12,052 nt of DNA from NCBI GenBank assembly GCA_013298265.1, contig JAAFHE010000046.1, positions 1 through 12,052 on the forward strand, written 5' to 3'. The notes beneath the pieces were generated by a model, which saw only the letters and a program-made list of their open reading frames with translations, ran no database searches and was not told where the DNA came from. This stretch comes from Lysobacterales bacterium (lineage in GTDB: Bacteria; Pseudomonadota; Gammaproteobacteria; Xanthomonadales; Rhodanobacteraceae). The translations under genes and the position numbers were made by a program. Shown here one piece after another: positions 1 through 6,164 of this stretch; position 1 is the first letter of the stretch, and every line of letters begins with the position of its first letter.

Positions 1-141
1 GAGCGCCGCCCGCGACTGCGGTCCGGCTGCCGAGCTGACCGGGCGTTAAGGTATCCCGCCCCGGCGATCCCGCTTCCTCCAACGGTCCCGTAAACTTCCG
101 CCTTTCCCCGCAAAGAACGCCCCTCGGGCGCCCGGAGTTCC
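1..141. other. Upstream region of the TPR gene
   Basis: No complete gene is visible here. One forward frame (positions 2-49) is open from the window edge to a TAA at 47-49 and would encode a tail ending in AAELTGR. It could be the 3' end of an upstream gene, but 15 codons are too few to identify. Downstream of it are a weak -10-like TAAACT (91-96) without a convincing -35, and a small CGCCC/GGGCG hairpin (118-122 with 126-130). A GGAG Shine-Dalgarno at 134-137 lies close to the ATG at 142. The promoter of the TPR gene is not determined. Confidence 0.35.
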
Positions 142-1842
142 ATGAAACTGACCCGCCTAGCCCTCGTCAGCGCTGTCGCCCTGTTGCTATCCGCCGCGGC
201 CTTCGCCCAGAACGTCATCCGGCCCGTGCCGTCTCCCGATCTGAGCAAGCTCAGCAAGGCCGAAGCCGCGGAACTCGTCGAAATGCGCGCTGAATTCGAC
301 CGCGGCAAGATGACGATGGTGGGCGAACCGCTCGCCAAGGCGTATTCGCTGCTCGCCTCGAGCTATGCGCAGGCCGGGCTGTACGACGCCGCCGACGTGG
401 CGCTGGCTAACGCCATCGTCGTCACGCCGGAGGACGCGCGCTGGATTTACCTGCGCGGCATGCTCGCCCGTATGCGCAACCAGACGGCACAGGCGAATGA
501 ACTGCTGGAGCAGGCGCTGCGCCTCGACCGCAAATACCTGCCCATGCGTATCGCCGTGATCGAAGGTCGGCTGACCGCCGGCGACATAGAAGGCGCGCGC
601 CAGATCGCCGAGCAGGCCGGTGCCGAGGGCAAGGACAATGCGATGCTCGCCTCGCTGCGCGGCCGCATCGCGCTGCGGCAGGGACGCCCTGCCGATGCGC
701 TGAGCGCGATCAACGAGGCGCTGCGGCTGGATCCGGCCGCGGACCAGCTCTATGCCGTGCAGGCCGATATCTTTGCGGCGCAGGGCAATACCGCCAATGC
801 GAACACTGCGCGCGCCAAGGCCGGTACCACGGCGGTCAAGCAGCTCGACACACTGCTCGCGGGCTTTCTCGGCGCACGCGCGATCAGCGTTCCGGTCGCG
901 GGCCAGGCTGCACCGACGAACGGCGGTGCGGGCGGCGATGACGCGCTGTCCCAGGCGCGCTTCCTGATCGGTGTACAGCAGTTCGACGCCGCGCGTGCTC
1001 CGCTGGATCAGGCGCTCAAGAGCAGGCCGAACGATTCGGGGCTGCTCGGCCTTTCGGCCCGCATCGAGGCGCTGCTGGGCAATCGCAGCCTTGCCACGAC
1101 GCGAGCGAACGAGGCGGTGCGGCTGTCTCCGAACGATGCGGCTGCTCTGGTCACGCGCGGTGTGGTGGCCGAAACCGGCGGTGACGAAGCCGCCGCCCAG
1201 GCCGACTACGAAAAAGCGATCGGCCTGAGCCCGAGCCTGACCGAAGCGCGCCTGCTGCTGGGCAACCGCTACATGCGCCTGAATCGCTACGCGCCGGCTG
1301 CCGAGCAGTACCGCCAGCTCATCAAGCTGGAGCCCAAGATCGCCGATCACCTGGGACGTCTCGCCGCAGCACAAGTCGCCGACGGCCGTTGCACGGAAGC
1401 CCTGCGCGATCTGGAACCCGCGTTACCGAAGCCCGATGCCACCGAGCCGCGGCCCTACGTCAAGCAGATGTACGTGCGAGTGGTCAGCACCTGCCGCGGC
1501 GCCGCCGACGCGCAGCACAAGATTGCCTCCGGCTATGCGGACGAACTCTATCGCCGGCGGCCCGCACCGCCGGTGGTCGAAGCTATCGCGCTCGCGCATG
1601 CGGCGCGCGGCAACTTCACGGTGGCCAAGGAAATGCAGGGCTCGGCGATCTTCGCCGCGGTCCGTGACGGAGGCGCCGAAGCGGCCGAACCCTTCCGCGA
1701 GTTCTTCAAGAAGTTCGAAACCGGGCAGATGCCCGACCGCCCGTGGCCGGCTGACAACAGTTTCTTCAAGCCGGCACGGCTGCAGCCGCAGCCCACGCGC
1801 CCCGCACCGGCGGCGACCGCTCCCGCGCCCCGGCAGAACTGA
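142..1842 (+). CDS. Secreted/periplasmic tetratricopeptide-repeat (TPR) protein
   Basis: This 566-residue protein starts with a clear Sec signal peptide (residues 1-22: basic MKLTR, a hydrophobic stretch, then AFA before Gln23), so it is probably exported to the periplasm. The mature part is mostly TPR units, each about 34 residues with typical G/Y/A positions and endings such as ALRLDP, AVRLSPND and AIGLSPS. One block covers about residues 64-228. A Gly/Ala-rich linker (about 250-266) separates it from a second block at about 267-430. Two cysteines (C417, C451) in the less regular C-terminal region could form a disulfide. The last 25 or so residues are Pro/Ala/Gln-rich and probably disordered. 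TPR arrays are protein-binding scaffolds; the partner is unknown, and no catalytic domain is visible. A GGAG motif lies 4 nt before the ATG. The gene converges on the DUF4124 gene, 144 bp away. Coding status is secure; specific function is not assignable. Confidence 0.9.
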   Translation: MKLTRLALVSAVALLLSAAAFAQNVIRPVPSPDLSKLSKAEAAELVEMRAEFDRGKMTMVGEPLAKAYSLLASSYAQAGLYDAADVALANAIVVTPEDARWIYLRGMLARMRNQTAQANELLEQALRLDRKYLPMRIAVIEGRLTAGDIEGARQIAEQAGAEGKDNAMLASLRGRIALRQGRPADALSAINEALRLDPAADQLYAVQADIFAAQGNTANANTARAKAGTTAVKQLDTLLAGFLGARAISVPVAGQAAPTNGGAGGDDALSQARFLIGVQQFDAARAPLDQALKSRPNDSGLLGLSARIEALLGNRSLATTRANEAVRLSPNDAAALVTRGVVAETGGDEAAAQADYEKAIGLSPSLTEARLLLGNRYMRLNRYAPAAEQYRQLIKLEPKIADHLGRLAAAQVADGRCTEALRDLEPALPKPDATEPRPYVKQMYVRVVSTCRGAADAQHKIASGYADELYRRRPAPPVVEAIALAHAARGNFTVAKEMQGSAIFAAVRDGGAEAAEPFREFFKKFETGQMPDRPWPADNSFFKPARLQPQPTRPAPAATAPAPRQN

Positions 1843-1874
1843 CCCGGACGCTGCCCAGGCGGAAAGGAGCGCAG

Positions 1875-1928
1875 AGGAGTGAGAAACGAGTGACGCCAGG
1901 CCTCGGCCGGCGCGCTCGCTTCCCACTC
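1875..1928. repeat. Inverted-repeat element at the TPR/DUF4124 convergent junction
   Basis: The left arm AGGAGTGAGAAACGAGT (1875-1891) carries the same core as the repeat at 6043-6060 and, inverted, at 6147-6164. Within it, GAGTGAGAAACGAG (1877-1890) is matched by the inverted CTCGCTTCCCACTC (1915-1928), giving 12 pairs out of 14. The 24-nt loop has further pairing potential (CGCC with GGCG, GGCC with GGCC). It lies between the stops of two converging genes (1842 and 1987), so it could act as a bidirectional terminator or mRNA-end structure. There is no U-tract typical of an intrinsic terminator. Function is inferred from position only. Confidence 0.6.
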
Positions 1929-1986
1929 GGCCGCGCGCGGGCCGGGAGCCTGCGCGCGGCTATTGTGTAGTGGACGCGTCGGCGCC

Positions 1987-2484
1987 TCAGCGGCAGGCGC
2001 CGCGGCGGAAGTGGAAATAGCCGCCGATCGGGCCATGCACGACCAGTTCGCCGTCGCGCTGCGACACGATCTGCCACTCGCGATTGACGCCGCCGAGCAT
2101 CTCATTCTCGACCGTGAAGCCCGATTCCGTGCGCACGATGCGGCTCTTGATCGTGCCGCCGCCGCGCTTCATCCGGTATTCGACCGAGTCGCCGTTGAAG
2201 GTCCAGTCCGCCGGCATGGTGTCGTCCTTGTCGCCGTCGGCGTCCATCGATACGGCGTATTCGCACCATGCGCCGCTGAGCGTGGTGCCGCCGCCCTTGC
2301 CGCGGGAATCGTGGCCGGGCGGGTCGGCGGGCGCGACGCCCTTGACCGCGATCTCGCCACCCGTTCCCGGCGCACAGGGCTTGTCCTTGAATTCGATCGC
2401 GCCACTTTCATTCTTGCACTTGTATACGGCTGCCGCCGCGTTGAACGAAAGCAGCGCGGCGGCGATGGTGACGAGAAGACGCAT
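1987..2484 (-). CDS. Secreted DUF4124-domain protein
   Basis: Starting at the ATG at 2484, the product is 165 residues with a signal peptide (1-19, ending NAAAA before VYKC). Residues 20-45 (VYKCKNESGAIEFKDKPC) follow the DUF4124 pattern of a short beta-hairpin beginning Y-K and a second strand before a Pro. After a Gly/Lys-rich linker (about 50-68) comes a further domain of about 95 residues (70-165), apparently rich in beta strands, that I do not recognise. Four cysteines (C23, C37, C74, C164) suggest two disulfides. The acidic loop DADGDKDD (81-88) looks like a calcium-binding loop. The frame stays open upstream of 2484 into the purD 3' end, but that stretch is not protein-like and would bury the signal peptide, so I reject the longer start. 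No good Shine-Dalgarno is seen. The gene is 82 bp downstream of purD on the same strand. DUF4124 proteins are of unknown function; an envelope location is inferred. Confidence 0.82.
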   Translation of the reverse strand: MRLLVTIAAALLSFNAAAAVYKCKNESGAIEFKDKPCAPGTGGEIAVKGVAPADPPGHDSRGKGGGTTLSGAWCEYAVSMDADGDKDDTMPADWTFNGDSVEYRMKRGGGTIKSRIVRTESGFTVENEMLGGVNREWQIVSQRDGELVVHGPIGGYFHFRRGACR

Positions 2485-2523
2485 GGCGCAAGTACTCGAC
2501 GAGGGAATGCCGCGATGATGCGG

Positions 2524-2548
2524 CGTCAGGGCCTCGGCGTCCCTGACG
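2524..2548. terminator. Hairpin between purD and the DUF4124 gene
   Basis: A perfect 8-bp stem, CGTCAGGG (2524-2531) with CCCTGACG (2541-2548), encloses a 9-nt loop in the 82-bp gap after the purD stop. On the plus strand it is followed by TTTTGT, but no plus-strand gene ends here. On the minus strand, the direction of purD, the stem is followed by CCGCATC with no U-tract. It may be a weak or processing-type stop for the purD message. Classic intrinsic termination is only supported in the apparently irrelevant direction. Confidence 0.45.
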
Positions 2549-2566
2549 TTTTGTCCGGTGCAGCGG

Positions 2567-3847
2567 TCAACGGTTGAGCGCGCGGTAGCCGATGTCGCGG
2601 CGATAGAACATGCCGTCGAAGCGCACGCTGCGCGCGGCCGCATAGGCGCGTTCGCGCGCCTCGGCGATATCCTTGCCCAGCGCGCAGGCCGTGAGCACGC
2701 GCCCTCCGGCGCTGACCGCGCGGCCCTGTTCGTCGAGCTTAGTACCGGCCTGGAACACCTTGGCATCGGGATCGCGGTTCGCGTCCAGCCCCTCTATCGC
2801 GTCGTTGAGGCGCACCGTGCCGGGATAGCCGTGCGCGGCCAGCACCACGCCGAGCGCCGGCCGCGGATCCCATTCGGCGGTGATGCGGTCGAGCCGGCCG
2901 TCCAGCGCCGCTTCGACGAGTTCGACGAGATCGGACTTGAGGCGCAGCAGTATCGGCTGGGTTTCCGGATCGCCGAAGCGCACATTGAATTCAATGACCT
3001 TGGGGGCGCCGCTCTTGTCGATCATGAGGCCGGCGTAGAGGAACCCGATGAAGGGAGCGCCTTCGGCCGCCATGCCAGCCAGGGTCGGCTCGATGACTTC
3101 GCGCAGGATGCGCTGCTCGACCTCGGGGGTGACCACCGGTGCCGGCGAGTAGGCGCCCATGCCACCGGTGTTGGGGCCGAGGTCGCCTTCGTCGCGACGC
3201 TTGTGGTCCTGGCTCGTGGCCATCGGCAAGGCGCGCTGGCCGTCGCTGATGACGATGTAGCTGGCTTCCTCGCCGTCGAGGAACTCTTCGATCACGACGC
3301 GGGCCGAGGCCTCGCCGAGCGAGTGCGCGCCGAGCATGTCGTGCAGCGCCTGCTCCGCATCGGCCAGGGTCAGTGCGACGACCACGCCCTTGCCTGCAGC
3401 GAGGCCGTCGGCCTTGATCACGATCGGCGCGCCGTGACGGCGGACATAGGCGAGCGCGGCGGCAAGTTCAGTAAACACCGCATAGCGCGCGGTCGGGATG
3501 TTGCGCCGGGCGAGGAAATCCTTGGCGAATGCCTTGGAGCCTTCCAGCTGTGCGGCGACGCGGCGCGGACCGAAGCAGCGCAGTCCTGCCGCGCGGAACT
3601 TGTCGACCACGCCGGCGACCAGTGGCGCCTCGGGGCCGACAATGGTCAGCTCGACACCCTCGCGCTTGGCCAGGGCGAGCAGTCCCTCGATATCGGTCAT
3701 TGCCACCGCGGCATTGCGCACGCCGGGTTCGTGCGCCGTGCCGGCGTTACCGGGCGCGACGATCACCTCCACCACGCGCGGTGACTGCTTGATCTTCCAG
3801 GCCAGCGCGTGCTCGCGCCCTCCCGACCCGATGACGAGGACTTTCAT
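2567..3847 (-). CDS. purD: Phosphoribosylamine-glycine ligase (GAR synthetase)
   Basis: PurD joins glycine to 5-phosphoribosylamine using ATP, forming glycinamide ribonucleotide, the second step of cytosolic de novo purine synthesis. The 426-residue length is normal for bacterial PurD. The N-terminal domain opens with MKVLVIGSGGREHALAWK, followed by GPEAPLVAG (71-79). The ATP-grasp domain shows IKADGLAAGKGVVV (144-157), EEFLDGEEASY (187-197), DHKRRDEGDLGPNTGGMGAY (214-233) and EFNVRFGDPETQ (286-297), which holds the Mg-ATP ligands. The C-terminal domain is complete. The ATG at 3847 is preceded by AGGG at 5-nt spacing, and a TACAAT -10-like box lies about 34 nt upstream. Where purH and purD form an operon, purH is adjacent; here the upstream neighbour is a divergent ABC exporter, so purD appears to be transcribed on its own. 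Identification is secure. Confidence 0.98.
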   Translation of the reverse strand: MKVLVIGSGGREHALAWKIKQSPRVVEVIVAPGNAGTAHEPGVRNAAVAMTDIEGLLALAKREGVELTIVGPEAPLVAGVVDKFRAAGLRCFGPRRVAAQLEGSKAFAKDFLARRNIPTARYAVFTELAAALAYVRRHGAPIVIKADGLAAGKGVVVALTLADAEQALHDMLGAHSLGEASARVVIEEFLDGEEASYIVISDGQRALPMATSQDHKRRDEGDLGPNTGGMGAYSPAPVVTPEVEQRILREVIEPTLAGMAAEGAPFIGFLYAGLMIDKSGAPKVIEFNVRFGDPETQPILLRLKSDLVELVEAALDGRLDRITAEWDPRPALGVVLAAHGYPGTVRLNDAIEGLDANRDPDAKVFQAGTKLDEQGRAVSAGGRVLTACALGKDIAEARERAYAAARSVRFDGMFYRRDIGYRALNR

Positions 3848-3880
3848 GGCAACCCTGAGAAGAAGGCAGAACGAGCCGCA

Positions 3881-3886
3881 ATTGTA
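3881..3886 (-). promoter_or_regulatory. Putative purD -10 box
   Basis: Read on the minus strand this is TACAAT, five of six matches to the sigma-70 -10 consensus. It is 34 nt upstream of the purD ATG, leaving a short leader with the AGGG ribosome-binding site. No clear -35 is present; the best is TTCCGA at 19-bp spacing (3906-3911), which is poor. Confidence 0.4.
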
Positions 3887-4090
3887 GCCTGCAGCCGCGG
3901 CGCACTCGGAAATTCCCGATTCGTATCGCCGCCGATCGCCGGCATCCGGCTGCCGTTGCGGGGAACGCAGGCGCGCCCCGATCAGCGTCTTCCGCGGTTG
4001 CCGCGCTTTTGCGGGCGGCGCTGCGATCCGTCACGACATTGACCTGCGCCTTGCTGGTGCGCCGTAGGCACGCGGGCCGACAGGAAAATC

Positions 4091-4102
4091 TCGCGATCGC
4101 GA
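4091..4102. promoter_or_regulatory. Perfect palindrome TCGCGATCGCGA, possible operator
   Basis: This 12-bp perfect palindrome lies 24 bp upstream of the TATACT box, at or just upstream of where a -35 would fall. Symmetry and position fit a binding site for a dimeric regulator of the ABC exporter. A palindrome built around GCGATCGC can also arise by chance in GC-rich DNA, so the role is inferred. Confidence 0.3.
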
Positions 4103-4125
4103 AATCACGAAATGGTTACGTTTTG

Positions 4126-4131
4126 TATACT
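4126..4131 (+). promoter_or_regulatory. Putative -10 box upstream of the ABC exporter
   Basis: TATACT lies in the most AT-rich stretch of the intergenic region and differs from the sigma-70 -10 consensus at one position. No -35 consensus exists at 16-18 bp, so any promoter here would need an activator or be weak. It would start RNA near 4138, immediately before the terminator-like hairpin. Confidence 0.4.
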
Positions 4132-4139
4132 CAGCGAAT

Positions 4140-4164
4140 CGCCCGCTTTGCGGGCGTTTTCGTT
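4140..4164 (+). terminator. Intrinsic terminator/attenuator hairpin in the exporter leader
   Basis: CGCCCGC (4140-4146) pairs perfectly with GCGGGCG (4150-4156) around a TTT loop and is followed by TTTTCGTT (4157-4164). This is a textbook Rho-independent terminator in the plus direction. No plus-strand protein gene ends upstream, so it either ends a small RNA transcribed from the 390-bp gap or attenuates transcription entering the ABC exporter, whose coding start is about 75 nt further on. Confidence 0.6.
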
Positions 4165-4237
4165 CAGCTTGGGGACGGCGAGCCGATGCATCAATGCGCG
4201 CCGCGTAATCCTGCGCATCCGGGGAATTTCAACGTCG

Positions 4238-6022
4238 GTGAACGTCCTGCGCCTGTATCTGCGCGTCATCGGATTGCTTGCGCCCGAACGCAAGCTCGCC
4301 ATCACTCTCACGCTGGCCAATCTCGCGCTGGCGGGTATCTATTTCCTGGAACCCTTGCTGTTCGGCCAGGTGGTCGACGCGCTCGGCGCTGGCGCTGGCG
4401 CCGACGCACCGCGCCTGATCGCGCTGTGGGCGCTGGCCGGCTTTGGCGGCGTGGCCGCGAGCGTGTGGATCTCGCTGCACGCCGACCGCCTGGCGCACCG
4501 GCGCCGGCTCGCCGCGATTGAGCTGTTCTTCGCCCATGGCGCGTCGTTGCCGCTGTCGTTCCATGGCGAGAACCACACCGGTCGCCTCTCGCGCATCATG
4601 CACGGCGGTGTCGGCAACCTGTTCGGCCTCTGGCTCGGGTTCTTCCGCGAGCATCTGGCGACTCTGCTGGCCATCCTCGTCATGGTGCCGGTCGCGCTGT
4701 ACATGAACTGGAAGCTTGCCCTGCTGATGGTCGGGCTCATGACCAGCTTTGCCGTGTTCAACGCGATCGCGATCCGCCGCACGCACAAGGCTCAGGCCGA
4801 AGTCGAAGAACTGCACCACGAGATATCCACGCGCGCGAGCGACGTGTTCGGCCATGTTGGCGTGGTGCAGAGCTTTACGCGCCTTGGCGAGGAAATCGGT
4901 GCGCTCAGGCAGATGATGGCGCGCGTGCTCGGCGCGCAGTATCCGGTGCTGCGCGGCTGGGCCGTGCTGTCGGTGCTCAATCGCGCGGCCAGCACGCTGA
5001 CGATCGTGGCGATCTTCGCGCTGGGTGCGAACCTGCATGCCAAGGGCGAGGTCAGCGTCGGCAACATCGTCAGCTTCGTCGGCTTCTCGCTGATGCTGAT
5101 CGGGCGCCTGGAGCAGTTCGCCGGCTTCATCTCGGGCCTGTTCTTCCAGACCCATTCGCTGCGCAATTTCTTCGATGTGCTTGACACGCGGCCAGCCATC
5201 GCGAGCCAGGCCGACGCGATCGATCTCGGCCGCGCGCGCGGTGACGTCGTGTTCGACGACGTGAGTTTCAGCTACGCACCCGCGGACGGTATGCCGGTAC
5301 AGGCCGTCAGGAACCTCAGCTTTCGCGCCGCCGCGGGCAGTACCGTCGCGCTGGTCGGACCTACCGGTGCCGGCAAGACCACGGCACTGAGTCTGCTCTA
5401 TCGCGCCTACGACCCGCAGTCGGGCTGTATCCGCATCGACGGCACGGATCTGCGCTCACTCGAACTGGACTCCCTGCGCCGCAACATCGGCGTCGTGTTC
5501 CAGGAACCGGGACTGTTCTATCGCTCGATCGCCGAGAACCTCAAGGTTGCCGATCCGCACGCCACGCCCGCGCAGATAGAGGCGGCAGCGCGCGCGGCTG
5601 AAGCGCATGGCTTCATCAGCGCCAAGCCCGAGGGCTACGACACGCTCGTAGCCGAACGCGGCCGCTCGCTGTCCGGCGGAGAGCGCCAGCGACTCGCCAT
5701 CGCGCGCGCCATGCTCAAGAACGCGCCGATCCTGATCCTCGACGAAGCGACCAGCGCGCTCGACAACGGTACCGAGGCGCGCATCCAGAAAGCGCTCACA
5801 GGCCTGTCGCAGGACCGCACGACATTCGTCATCGCGCATCGCCTGTCCACCGTGCGCAATGCGGACCTGATCCTCGTGCTGGACCAGGGACGGCTCGTCG
5901 AAAGTGGCCGTTTCGACCAACTCATCGCGCAGGGCGGGCTGTTCGCCGAACTCGCCGACCAGGGAAGGTTTGCGCCGGATGCGGTGGAGGAGCCGGAGGA
6001 AGGCCTGGCGCACGCCGCCTGA
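4238..6022 (+). CDS. NdvA/ChvA-type ABC exporter (fused permease and ATPase)
   Basis: This 594-residue half-transporter has a six-helix membrane domain (about 10-310) fused to a complete ATPase domain (about 335-575). Visible motifs are Walker A GPTGAGKT (374-381), Q-loop Q422, signature LSGGE (478-482), Walker B ILILDE (498-503) and H-loop His534; all catalytic residues are intact. Sequence throughout (NRAAST, FFDVLDTRPA, GLFYRSIAENLKVAD) resembles the glucan exporters NdvA/ChvA of rhizobia and agrobacteria, which export cyclic beta-1,2-glucan as homodimers. No glucan synthase is nearby, so the substrate here is unknown; lipid or peptide export cannot be excluded. I chose the GTG at 4238 because the protein then begins like the family (VNVLRLYLRVIG) with GGGGAA about 11 nt upstream. 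The in-frame ATG at 4112 would lie upstream of the TATACT box and translate through the terminator hairpin. The gene converges on the AMP ligase. Confidence 0.92.
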   Translation: MNVLRLYLRVIGLLAPERKLAITLTLANLALAGIYFLEPLLFGQVVDALGAGAGADAPRLIALWALAGFGGVAASVWISLHADRLAHRRRLAAIELFFAHGASLPLSFHGENHTGRLSRIMHGGVGNLFGLWLGFFREHLATLLAILVMVPVALYMNWKLALLMVGLMTSFAVFNAIAIRRTHKAQAEVEELHHEISTRASDVFGHVGVVQSFTRLGEEIGALRQMMARVLGAQYPVLRGWAVLSVLNRAASTLTIVAIFALGANLHAKGEVSVGNIVSFVGFSLMLIGRLEQFAGFISGLFFQTHSLRNFFDVLDTRPAIASQADAIDLGRARGDVVFDDVSFSYAPADGMPVQAVRNLSFRAAAGSTVALVGPTGAGKTTALSLLYRAYDPQSGCIRIDGTDLRSLELDSLRRNIGVVFQEPGLFYRSIAENLKVADPHATPAQIEAAARAAEAHGFISAKPEGYDTLVAERGRSLSGGERQRLAIARAMLKNAPILILDEATSALDNGTEARIQKALTGLSQDRTTFVIAHRLSTVRNADLILVLDQGRLVESGRFDQLIAQGGLFAELADQGRFAPDAVEEPEEGLAHAA

Positions 6023-6042
6023 CAAATCAGCGGAGAAGCAAT

Positions 6043-6164
6043 AGGAGTGAGAAATGAGTAAAAGCCGGTTTTGCGCTTTTGACGCTATTTGTCTCCTCCA
6101 TGCGTCAGCGGGATCGGTCCGGGAAACGGCAGCCAGCGGGCGCCGCTACTCGTTTCTCACTCCT
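6043..6164. repeat. Inverted-repeat element at the ABC exporter/AMP-ligase convergent junction
   Basis: AGGAGTGAGAAATGAGTA (6043-6060) is matched by the inverted TACTCGTTTCTCACTCCT (6147-6164). The 18-bp stem has a single difference that becomes a G-U wobble in the plus-strand RNA. The arms are 86 nt apart. The same core occurs at 1875-1891. The right arm overlaps the stop codon of the AMP-ligase gene (6157-6159). Inside the loop, AAAAGC (6060-6065) can pair with GCTTTT (6075-6080) as a weak secondary hairpin. No transposase or target-site duplication is evident. Position suggests a bidirectional 3'-end structure or a small dispersed repeat. Confidence 0.65.

Larger units (their letters stand above)
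3848..4237. other. Divergent intergenic region purD / ABC exporter (390 bp)
   Basis: No protein-like frame is seen here on either strand. It holds a probable purD -10 (3881-3886), a small GC hairpin followed by CTTTT (3993-4010) and a TTGACC hexamer (4039-4044) with no good -10 partner. Further right are a 12-bp perfect palindrome (4091-4102), a TATACT box (4126-4131) and a strong intrinsic-terminator hairpin (4140-4164). The region is long for this compact window, and its right half looks regulatory or may encode a small RNA. Confidence 0.6.

Noticed and set aside
2..49. 3' end of an upstream gene
   Set aside because: Fifteen open codons ending in TAA are too short to distinguish from chance; kept only as a remark in the upstream-region entry.
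187..1374. Long minus-strand open frame (395 codons) opposite the TPR gene
   Set aside because: It has no domain signature and the Arg/Gln/Gly-rich composition of a shadow frame in GC-rich DNA. The opposite strand encodes a signal peptide and regular TPR repeats.
2485..2766. N-terminal extension of the DUF4124 protein
   Set aside because: It would overlap the end of purD and bury a clear signal peptide, with Arg/Ser/Pro-rich shadow-like sequence.
2558..3784. Long plus-strand open frame (408 codons) opposite purD
   Set aside because: It mirrors purD almost exactly, has an Arg/Ala/His-rich composition and shows no family motif.
4112..4237. N-terminal extension of the ABC exporter from the ATG at 4112
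   Set aside because: It would lie upstream of the TATACT box and translate through the terminator hairpin. The added 42 residues have no counterpart in the NdvA/ChvA family as I know it.
4229..5155. Minus-strand open frame (308 codons) opposite the ABC exporter
   Set aside because: It is a shadow of a clearly conserved transporter and is rich in Gln/Arg/Ala with no recognisable domain.
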